Positions 1-5,279 of a stretch of 9,947 nucleotides of DNA are shown piece after piece. The stretch covers positions 1 through 9,947 of the forward strand of contig JACDGH010000076.1 of assembly GCA_013815395.1 (NCBI GenBank). Reading direction: 5' to 3'. The DNA comes from Parachlamydiaceae bacterium (GTDB lineage: Bacteria > Chlamydiota > Chlamydiia > Chlamydiales > Parachlamydiaceae). The translations under genes and the position numbers were made by a program. Below the pieces are notes generated by a model that worked only from the letters and a program-made list of their open reading frames with translations, ran no database searches and was not told where the DNA came from. Within the stretch, counting starts at the first letter, position 1, and each line of letters begins with the position of its first letter.

Positions 1-25
1 GCGCAGCTCCTGCTGCGCTTTTTTT
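1..25 (+). terminator. Intrinsic terminator of an upstream (off-window) plus-strand gene
   Basis: A perfect 7-bp stem (GCGCAGC at 1-7 with GCTGCGC at 12-18), a 4-base TCCT loop, and an uninterrupted T-run at 19-25. This is the standard rho-independent form for transcription on the plus strand. The stem may extend to the left of the window, which cannot be seen. It would insulate the gene at 189 from upstream transcription. Confidence 0.8.
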
Positions 26-121
26 AATTCAAAATCACTTCCTTTTTGCTCTTTTTATTCAATTCATTTTTTAAAATTAAATTAATCTTTAACAAATATT
101 TATTAAAAATTTACAATTGCA

Positions 122-130
122 TGCTATAAT
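122..130 (+). promoter_or_regulatory. Extended -10 promoter for the two small paralogous genes
   Basis: The sequence TGCTATAAT gives a perfect -10 hexamer (125-130) with the TGn extension. No good -35 element lies 17 bases upstream, which is typical of extended -10 promoters recognised by the main vegetative sigma factor. Initiation near 137 would give a leader of about 50 bases before the start at 189. The flanking DNA from 27 to 180 is extremely AT-rich, so chance -10 matches are likely, and this is a sequence-based call only. Confidence 0.5.
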
Positions 131-188
131 TTATTAAAAATTGAAAAAATTAAATAAATATTATTAATTATATTTTTTACGAGGTTTT

Positions 189-719
189 GTGAATATAAAT
201 AATACATCTGATAAAATTCATAATTACGGAAGCACCTCATCAGAAGAAGAAAAAGTCGACTCATCTACCATGGAAAAAAAGATCTCCGCTTCTTTTATGC
301 ATACTAAATGTGCCATTGCTTCATCTGAAATTCCATTTTCTACAAGGATCCAACAAGGAAATTGGTGCGTACTTCTAGCAAATGAGCCTAGCTTAACAAA
401 AGATGCAGCCAAAACACTCCTGACATTGGCAATTAAAGAGTTTAATCTCGCTTTGCATCAGAAATTTGATAAATCTCAAGAAGATTCATATGTTCACGCC
501 AGCGAAAAACTCATTAAAGCTTATTTAACACTCATTCAATTAGAATTAAGTGACAATAACATTGATGAGGCTGTAACCTATTCTAGCATTGCTAGAGAAG
601 CTTGTTTGTATCTTAAGAAGCAAGCGCCACATGCTAGCTGGTTAAAATCATTATTAATCAATTGGCTAACGGCACACATAAAGATATTAGATAAAAAATG
701 CCAAAATAGATTAAAGTAA
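189..719 (+). CDS. Small helical protein of unknown function, paralog of the next gene
   Basis: A 176-residue protein that I do not recognise. It has a polar, Ser/Glu-rich N-terminus (about 1-30) and then mostly helix-favouring sequence with no obvious signal peptide or membrane segment. Residues 56-94 form the best-conserved block, beginning with Gly-Asn-Trp-Cys (57-60) and continuing into a Lys-Asp-Ala-Ala-Lys-Thr helix. By eye 31 of these 39 residues are identical in the neighbouring paralog. The start is a GTG preceded by GAGG at 181-184 with a 4-base gap. An internal ATG at residue 28 is possible, but similarity to the paralog extends to the GTG start. The gene is the first of a tandem pair 58 bases apart with no terminator between them, so they are probably co-transcribed. 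The alternating helices resemble TPR-like folds, but no repeat is clear enough to claim. Confidence 0.8.
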   Translation: MNINNTSDKIHNYGSTSSEEEKVDSSTMEKKISASFMHTKCAIASSEIPFSTRIQQGNWCVLLANEPSLTKDAAKTLLTLAIKEFNLALHQKFDKSQEDSYVHASEKLIKAYLTLIQLELSDNNIDEAVTYSSIAREACLYLKKQAPHASWLKSLLINWLTAHIKILDKKCQNRLK

Positions 720-766
720 ATAACTACAAAACAAAAAGAAAGTGGAAAAGCATTAATTTTAATTTT

Positions 767-773
767 AAAGGAG
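767..773 (+). promoter_or_regulatory. Shine-Dalgarno site of the second paralog
   Basis: AAAGGAG is followed by TTTT and then ATG at 778. This close match to the anti-Shine-Dalgarno sequence fixes the start of the second small gene. It is stronger than the GAGG/GTG arrangement of the first gene, so the second may be translated more efficiently from a shared message. Confidence 0.75.
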
Positions 774-777
774 TTTT

Positions 778-1347
778 ATGGAAATTTCAAAAACATCTAC
801 GGAAAATATTTATAATCAGGTTAATTCAGCCAAAGCAGAAAATGTTGACTTATCTAACATCGAGAAAAAAGTCTCAGCGTCATTTGCTAATCTGATAGAT
901 GCTAGTGAAACAGCTGAAGTTTCTTTTTCAGCAAGAGTTCAAAAAGGAAATTGGTGCGTTCTTTTAGCTAATCAGCTGGGTTTCACAAAAGATGCAGCCA
1001 AAACGCTTCTGACACTTGCGATTAAAGAATACAACATTGCTTTGCATCATAAATTTGATGAAACTCAGTTAATTTCTTATGTAGAAGCAAGTGAAAAACT
1101 TATTACAACTTATATGAAATTAATTAAACTAGAATTATCTGATATGAAAAATATGAAAGATACGGAAACTATCATAGCATATTTTAAAATAGCTAAAGAG
1201 GCTTGCAAACATCTTAAGCAGCAAGCACCCTATGCCAGCTGCTTACCTACCTTGCAAAGGAATTTGCTAACAACAGAAATAAGTATCCTTTTTAATCTAG
1301 TCGAAAAAAAACATTTGCTTACAGACTTCGACCTTGATGGGGTTTGA
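778..1347 (+). CDS. Small helical protein of unknown function, second member of the tandem pair
   Basis: A 189-residue protein of unrecognised family, clearly paralogous to the gene just upstream. The two align from the first residues, with the same Glu-Lys-Lys-x-Ser-Ala-Ser-Phe step near residue 29, the same Gly-Asn-Trp-Cys at 57-60 and the near-identical block 56-94. It differs by a short insertion rich in Met/Lys near residues 122-128 and an unrelated acidic C-terminal tail. No signal peptide or transmembrane segment is apparent. The start is an ATG with a strong Shine-Dalgarno. A 20-base exact DNA match to the first gene (985-1004 with 396-415) supports a fairly recent duplication or constraint on the core. 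The gene converges on asd with only 25 bases between the stop codons. Lineage-specific duplicated small proteins of intracellular bacteria are sometimes secreted effectors, but nothing seen here demonstrates that. Confidence 0.85.
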   Translation: MEISKTSTENIYNQVNSAKAENVDLSNIEKKVSASFANLIDASETAEVSFSARVQKGNWCVLLANQLGFTKDAAKTLLTLAIKEYNIALHHKFDETQLISYVEASEKLITTYMKLIKLELSDMKNMKDTETIIAYFKIAKEACKHLKQQAPYASCLPTLQRNLLTTEISILFNLVEKKHLLTDFDLDGV

Positions 1348-1372
1348 TTCGTTCATAAAATCGAAGAAATAA

Positions 1373-2440
1373 CTACCAAAAAATACGTCCTGTTTTCAGG
1401 AGGAGCTCGCCGCACAGCACAGCTCCTCCTGCAGCACCACGTAGGGTGTTATGGGATAATAAAGAAAACTTAAAATCCATTATAGAACATTCCCTTAAGC
1501 GTCCAATGCTCACTGCCATGCCCTTTTCCAGATTGCGATGCAATTTGGGTTGCGGATAGTTTTCTTGTTCAAAATAATGGATAGGCTGTTGAGGAGCGAG
1601 GGGTAGTCCCATCGGGTACACTTCACTAGTAAATCCGCGCCAAGCCTCAATCAATTCAGACCTAGATGCTTTCGTCTTTAGTTTTATAGAAACGCTTGCC
1701 ATGTGCCCATCTGAAACCGGCACGCGATTGCACTGAGCGCTGATATTAATAGAGGCTGGCTCAATGTGGTTATTTTCAAGTTTTCCTAGAATTTTTAACG
1801 GCTCAGTTTCGATTTTATGCTCTTCACCATTTATGTAGGGGATCACATTATCCAAAATATCCATACTAGGAACCCCTGGATACCCCGCGCCTGATATAGC
1901 TTGCATGGTAACAATATGCACAGCCGCCACTCCAAAGCGATCGTGAAGCGGCTTTAAGGCCAAAGCTAGTCCAATTGTAGAGCAGTTAGGATTAGTAACA
2001 ATCCCTCCCGGCATATAACTTTGTAATTTTAAAAGTTCGAGATGGTCCTTGTTTATTTCAGGGATAAGCAAGGGCACATCGGACTGCATGCGGTGATTGC
2101 GAGCATTAGAAACAACCAAGAAGCCCGCTTGAGCGAATTGGGATTCGATATCACCAGCAACATGACTATCCAAAGCTGAAAATACCAAGGCGCGTGGCAT
2201 ACCTGGCTGACATGGTGTAATCACCATGTCGCCTATGTCTTGAGGTAAAGGCGTGGGCATTAGCCAGTTGACAGCATTTTTATATTGCTTACCCACAGAT
2301 CGTTCGGAAGCTGAAATAGATATTATTTCGAACCAAGGGTGTTTTGCAAGCAACTCAATAAATCGCTGACCTACACTACCTGTCGCTCCTAAAACAACTA
2401 CAGGTACTTTGTCGCGAAAATGCAAAACGCTTCCCATCAT
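1373..2440 (-). CDS. asd: Aspartate-semialdehyde dehydrogenase (archaeal/fungal class)
   Basis: This enzyme reduces 4-aspartyl phosphate to aspartate semialdehyde with NADPH, the branch point toward diaminopimelate/lysine and threonine/methionine, and acts in the cytosol. The 355-residue protein shows the N-terminal dinucleotide-binding loop Gly-Ala-Thr-Gly-Ser-Val-Gly-Gln (18-25), the catalytic cysteine in Asn-Pro-Asn-Cys-Ser-Thr (C153), and the general-base histidine in Val-Ser-Asp-Gly-His-Met (H246). The C-terminal His-Asn-Thr-Leu-Arg-Gly-Ala-Ala-Gly-Gly is characteristic of the archaeal/fungal class rather than the proteobacterial enzyme, and the length fits that class. It starts 8 bases after the pepA stop with no strong Shine-Dalgarno of its own, so translation is probably coupled to pepA. 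ATGATG leaves the first or second Met possible. A perfect 11-bp inverted repeat lies in its last codons (1397-1431). Confidence 0.95.
   Translation of the reverse strand: MMGSVLHFRDKVPVVVLGATGSVGQRFIELLAKHPWFEIISISASERSVGKQYKNAVNWLMPTPLPQDIGDMVITPCQPGMPRALVFSALDSHVAGDIESQFAQAGFLVVSNARNHRMQSDVPLLIPEINKDHLELLKLQSYMPGGIVTNPNCSTIGLALALKPLHDRFGVAAVHIVTMQAISGAGYPGVPSMDILDNVIPYINGEEHKIETEPLKILGKLENNHIEPASINISAQCNRVPVSDGHMASVSIKLKTKASRSELIEAWRGFTSEVYPMGLPLAPQQPIHYFEQENYPQPKLHRNLEKGMAVSIGRLRECSIMDFKFSLLSHNTLRGAAGGAVLCGELLLKTGRIFW
1397..1431 (-). repeat. Perfect 11-bp inverted repeat in the 3' end of asd
   Basis: Arms at 1397-1407 (CAGGAGGAGCT) and 1421-1431 (AGCTCCTCCTG) are exact reverse complements around a 13-base loop. 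On the asd message the hairpin is followed, after about 11 bases, by a run of six U inside the last codons (sequence ATTTTTTGG). It is not a canonical terminator, because the U-run is detached from the stem and still inside the gene. It could slow 3' exonucleases or attenuate antisense transcription from the convergent genes. No other terminator is visible in the 25-base gap between the convergent stops. Confidence 0.5.
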
Positions 2441-2448
2441 TTGCTAGC

Positions 2449-3930
2449 CTATAGATTTTCCAATAAAGAAATCAGTAGCCGCACACCCACTCCAGTGGCG
2501 TGTTTAGGTAAATATCGTTTACCATCGGACAAGAAGGCTGTACCGGCAATATCCAGGTGAGCCCAAGGTGTTTTTTCCACAAATTCCTGCAGAAAGTGCG
2601 CAGCCGTTATACTTCCAGCCGGGCGACCACCCGTGCTCTTAATATCTGCAACATCAGATTTTAATTGGTCTTTATATTCCTCGTACAATGGCATTCTCCA
2701 AACGCGCTCGTGTGTTTCACAACCGAAGCGGATAAGTAGATCTGCCAAAACGTCATTATTTGAGAAAAGCCCCGTAGCTTCATTGCCAAGAGCAACTTCT
2801 ATGGCACCTGTCAATGTAGCCAAGTCAATAATACGGGAAGGTTTAAGATTTTTCACAGTATAAGCCAGGGCATCGGCTAATACCAAACGTCCTTCTGCAT
2901 CTGTGTTACCATTTTCAACGGTTGTGCCTGCATAACTCACATACACATCGCCAGGCTTGTAGCTTTGCGATCCAATACTGTTTTCAGTGGAAGGGATCAC
3001 AGCGGTGACATTGATTTTAAGCTCAAGGGAGGCGGCGGCCTGAATAACTGCTAAAGCGACGGCTGCACCAGCCATATCACACTTCATCGTCTCCATTGAC
3101 CCTGTGGGCTTCAAATTGAGGCCACCCGTATCAAAAGTAATCCCTTTGCCTACAATGACAGTGTGGTCGGATGATTTTGGATTACCCTTGTATTCCGTGA
3201 TAATAAAAGCAGGATCACGAAAGGACCCTCTATTAACAGCTAATAGCAATCCCATTTTCTCTTTTTCAATTCGTTTTTTATCAAATACTGTGGTTTTAAC
3301 ATCTTTGCAAGTTTTAGCTAAGCCTTGAGCCACTGCAGCCAGGTATTGCGGCGTGATATCATCGGCATTGCCATTGACTAAATCGCGAGCTAAATCGACA
3401 GCATGGCAGATTGTGGCGTATTTATCAGCGAGGGCCACATCTTGCTTAGATCCACCAACAAAAGTGGCTTTCTGAAGCAGGACCGGTGGAGACTCTTTTA
3501 TAGAGTCATGCTTTAAAGTTGTAAACACATAGTTTGGCAAAAGGAGGCCTTCTGCCAAACCACGAATAAGATCTTCTTTTGCTAGCGCAGAAGATTCCGG
3601 CAGCATAACGTTTATTTCAGTAATTTTTTTATGAATACAATTTTTTGTGATCGCTGCATAAGCGCGGCGCAATTTTTCGACGGTAATCGACTCATGCGAG
3701 CCAAGACCAAGAAGGGCAATGCGCTTTTCCGGTTCTCCTGAAACATAAAGTATTAATACTTCACCTTCCTTTCCATAGAAGTCATTTGTGGCTAAAGGTG
3801 AATCAAGATGTTGTTTTAATGAAATAATATCAACAGCGGCTTCAGCATGCTTCTTCCCTTTCCAGAAAGGCACAACCAGGAGGTCCGATTTTTTTCGCGA
3901 CTTAAGTGTAGTAACAGCAGCAAACATCAT
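2449..3930 (-). CDS. pepA: Leucyl (cytosol) aminopeptidase, M17 family
   Basis: A metal-dependent exopeptidase that removes N-terminal residues from peptides, normally as a hexamer in the cytosol. At 493 residues it matches the family length. The less conserved N-terminal domain spans about 1-170 and the catalytic domain about 175-493. The two-metal site and catalytic residues are all present: K262 and D267 in Gly-Lys-Gly-Ile-Thr-Phe-Asp-Thr-Gly-Gly, K274, D285 in Cys-Asp-Met-Ala-Gly, then D344, E346 and R348 in the family signature Asn-Thr-Asp-Ala-Glu-Gly-Arg-Leu. The start has GGAG about 10 bases upstream, and ATGATG leaves a one-codon ambiguity. The gene lies 28 bases after ssb and 8 bases before asd on the same strand, so the three form one operon. 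ssb-pepA adjacency is also found in Chlamydia. In E. coli PepA additionally binds DNA at Xer sites, but nothing here shows that role. Confidence 0.97.
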   Translation of the reverse strand: MMFAAVTTLKSRKKSDLLVVPFWKGKKHAEAAVDIISLKQHLDSPLATNDFYGKEGEVLILYVSGEPEKRIALLGLGSHESITVEKLRRAYAAITKNCIHKKITEINVMLPESSALAKEDLIRGLAEGLLLPNYVFTTLKHDSIKESPPVLLQKATFVGGSKQDVALADKYATICHAVDLARDLVNGNADDITPQYLAAVAQGLAKTCKDVKTTVFDKKRIEKEKMGLLLAVNRGSFRDPAFIITEYKGNPKSSDHTVIVGKGITFDTGGLNLKPTGSMETMKCDMAGAAVALAVIQAAASLELKINVTAVIPSTENSIGSQSYKPGDVYVSYAGTTVENGNTDAEGRLVLADALAYTVKNLKPSRIIDLATLTGAIEVALGNEATGLFSNNDVLADLLIRFGCETHERVWRMPLYEEYKDQLKSDVADIKSTGGRPAGSITAAHFLQEFVEKTPWAHLDIAGTAFLSDGKRYLPKHATGVGVRLLISLLENL

Positions 3931-3958
3931 TTGACAGGGGCTCCAGCGTTATAGTTCA

Positions 3959-4498
3959 TTAAAAAGGAAGATTTTCTTCATTATGCGGAATGGATTGATT
4001 AAATCTCGCTGTAGAAGCGCCTTGTGCAGTGCCGTATTGCGAGTTACCTGATGAGGATGGGCTGCCATAGCTTGACACGTTTCCATTTCCATTTCCACCA
4101 GCATCATTATACCCACCTTCATTGCCGAAGTTAGACTGTGCTTGAGAGGTTTGCGTGCCTGTTTGTTCTTGTTTGCTGGAATCTGGATTACCGAAAGGAC
4201 TAAAGCGAATGATGTCTGCAGTCAACTCAAGATTTACTTGTGGGCGTCCCTCTTTATCAGTCCAAATTTCTGGTTTAGTCATTTCGCCTATGGCAATGAC
4301 CGCTGAACCTTTTTTTAAAAAAGAAATCATTTTATCGAAGCGTTCGCCCCAAATTGTCACACGCCACCAAACAGTTTCTTCTTTTCCGCCTTTACGCACT
4401 GATGTGGCAATAGTTAAATTCGTGACTTTTAGACCGGAGGGCGTGAAGCGAGTTTCAGGATCGCGTCCAAGACGGCCAGCAATTTGTACAATAATCAT
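3959..4498 (-). CDS. ssb: Single-stranded DNA-binding protein
   Basis: Binds and protects single-stranded DNA during replication, recombination and repair, and recruits partner proteins through its tail. The 179-residue protein has an N-terminal OB-fold (about 1-102) with the usual opening Gly-Arg-Leu-Gly-Arg-Asp-Pro-Glu and stacking tryptophans at 44, 45 and 50. A flexible linker rich in Gly, Ser, Asn and Gln follows (about 105-168), and then an acidic tail ending Asn-Glu-Glu-Asn-Leu-Pro-Phe. That ending corresponds to the Asp-Asp-Asp-Ile-Pro-Phe tip of E. coli SSB that docks replication and repair proteins. The start ATG has AAGGAG six bases upstream, and a good -35/-10 pair lies further up. 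It is the first gene of the ssb-pepA-asd operon. Confidence 0.97.
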   Translation of the reverse strand: MIIVQIAGRLGRDPETRFTPSGLKVTNLTIATSVRKGGKEETVWWRVTIWGERFDKMISFLKKGSAVIAIGEMTKPEIWTDKEGRPQVNLELTADIIRFSPFGNPDSSKQEQTGTQTSQAQSNFGNEGGYNDAGGNGNGNVSSYGSPSSSGNSQYGTAQGASTARFNQSIPHNEENLPF

Positions 4499-4504
4499 CG
4501 TTGA

Positions 4505-4510
4505 CTCCTT
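4505..4510 (-). promoter_or_regulatory. Shine-Dalgarno site of ssb
   Basis: On the minus strand AAGGAG precedes the ssb ATG by six bases (TCAACG). This is a strong ribosome binding site at optimal spacing and decides the start of ssb at 4498. Confidence 0.8.
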
Positions 4511-4539
4511 ATGTTTTAAGTTCTTTACAAGAAGCCTAT

Positions 4540-4568
4540 AAGATAATCCAATAAAATGACAAAAGCAA
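4540..4568 (-). promoter_or_regulatory. Sigma70-type promoter of the ssb-pepA-asd operon
   Basis: On the minus strand TTGCTT (4568-4563) and TATCTT (4545-4540) are separated by exactly 17 bases. Each hexamer differs from consensus at two positions, and the spacing is optimal. Transcription would start near 4533, giving a leader of about 35 bases that includes the AAGGAG Shine-Dalgarno of ssb. No operator-like palindrome overlaps it, although a palindromic repeat begins 43 bases upstream of the -35. Confidence 0.6.
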
Positions 4569-4610
4569 GCTTAAATTAGACTTTATTCAATAAGTTGATT
4601 GAAAATTAAA

Positions 4611-4682
4611 TATGATGGCAGAAAATACAGCAATGACTCATTGGCAAAAAGCCGGTGAACCGCTGTATTTCCCGCCATCATA
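4611..4682. repeat. Palindromic repeat element, copy 1 (21-base inverted arms)
   Basis: Left arm 4611-4631 and right arm 4662-4682 are reverse complements over 21 bases with two mismatches, both of which could be G-U pairs in the minus-strand RNA. They enclose a 30-base loop, which itself contains the short hairpin-forming GGCAAAAAGCC. The element resembles small palindromic/REP- or MITE-like repeats. A diverged second copy lies about 310 bases away in the same orientation. No transposase or target duplication is visible. Confidence 0.65.
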
Positions 4683-4729
4683 ATCATAACTTGAGATAAT
4701 ATCTTGTAAAAGGAGGAGATTCTCGCACC

Positions 4730-4762
4730 CCAAGGCTTTGCCTTCTAACCTACCCGCCTTGG
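4730..4762. other. Two mutually exclusive hairpins
   Basis: CCAAGGC (4730-4736) pairs perfectly with GCCTTGG (4756-4762), but its AAGGC part also pairs tightly with GCCTT at 4740-4744 across a TTT loop. The two pairings compete, the form used by attenuators and switches. There is no T-run after either stem and no gene immediately downstream in the plus direction, so a regulatory role is unsupported beyond this geometry. Confidence 0.35.
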
Positions 4763-4912
4763 AAGAACATTAGTGGAGTATACGTCAATTTTTTAATATT
4801 AATATTAAGTAAATATTAAGAAAAAAAATAAATAAAAATAAATTGTATTTTAATTAAATGTCTAAAATATAATAAAAACCATAAATAAATAACAAAGCAA
4901 GTTTATTCGAGC

Positions 4913-4974
4913 AAAAATAAATATGGCGGCAGAAAATACAGCGATAACACATCGGTGAAACCCGGTAAGCGCTG
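4913..4974. repeat. Palindromic repeat element, copy 2 (diverged, one arm degraded)
   Basis: Aligns with copy 1 over about 62 bases with a few small gaps, including an exact 15-base core GGCAGAAAATACAGC (4928-4942, matching 4617-4631). The right arm of the palindrome is largely lost, leaving only a 5-bp CAGCG/CGCTG pairing around the loop. A one-base indel between the copies shifts the reading frame, which argues against a conserved peptide and for a nucleic-acid-level repeat. Confidence 0.6.
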
Positions 4975-5174
4975 CTATAAGGTAATAAGGAAAAGGCTCC
5001 TTAAAAGATTTGTAAGAGTGTTTCGCCCTAGACAAGTTAATATAAGAAAAACCCCCTAAGCATTTCATCACATATGATTTATAGGAGGGAGCAGAGCGAT
5101 ACTAGGCGGGTAAATTTAAGTAAAAATCTTTAAGCGGCGTTTTGTGATTTTCGCCTCCTTGATATACGGAAAGC

Positions 5175-5189
5175 AGGGCGAAACGCCCT
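5175..5189 (-). terminator. Candidate terminator hairpin after the Maf-MORN gene pair
   Basis: A perfect 6-bp GC-rich stem (AGGGCG with CGCCCT) around a 3-base loop, about 90 bases past the stop of the minus-strand gene ending at 5280. Reading the minus strand, the stem is followed by GCTTTCC, which is a poor T-tract, so termination may be inefficient or the hairpin may serve another role. The sequence AGGGCGAAAC here is also the exact reverse complement of 5020-5029. Confidence 0.35.
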
Positions 5190-5279
5190 AACTACCTTAT
5201 TTGTTAGCACCTATGAAGCCCTGGAGTACTAAAAGACCATTTAACTAAAATGTTTTCTGCTCTATTTTTTCATTTAAAC

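Larger units (their letters stand above)
4499..5279. other. 781-base region without a convincing gene, rich in repeats and hairpins
   Basis: Apart from the ssb promoter and ribosome site at its left end, this stretch holds no open frame with a believable start, ribosome site and protein-like composition. It contains two diverged copies of a palindromic repeat (4611-4682 and 4913-4974), a pair of alternative hairpins (4730-4762), a strongly AT-rich centre (about 4785-4920) and a GC-rich hairpin near the end of the neighbouring large gene (5175-5189). A 69-codon frame on the minus strand (4862-5071) was considered and set aside. No tRNA, tmRNA, RNase P RNA or SRP RNA signature was recognised. 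The region could be the scar of decayed mobile repeats or could encode a structured RNA not recognised here. Confidence 0.6.

Noticed and set aside
1325..1366. CTTCGA/TCGAAG pairing across the convergent stop codons as a bidirectional terminator
   Set aside because: Only 6 bp with a loop of about 30 bases and no T-run on either side; too weak to call.
4155..4541. A 128-codon plus-strand frame opposite ssb
   Set aside because: Antisense shadow of the conserved ssb OB-fold coding sequence, with no ribosome site.
4612..4683. A 23-codon plus-strand frame (ATGATGGCA... to TAA) spanning the palindromic repeat
   Set aside because: There is no Shine-Dalgarno, the frame coincides exactly with the inverted repeat, and copy 2 hits a stop after 11 codons. 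Structure rather than coding explains the sequence.
4694..4704. AGATAATATCT palindrome as an operator
   Set aside because: Short and AT-rich, sits more than 120 bases upstream of the ssb promoter, and has no second copy; chance occurrence is likely.
4862..5071. A 69-codon minus-strand frame with a hydrophobic C-terminal half
   Set aside because: It would start at a GTG with no ribosome site, half of it is the palindromic repeat copy 2, and the matching frame is broken by an indel in copy 1. It is best explained as repeat sequence read through.
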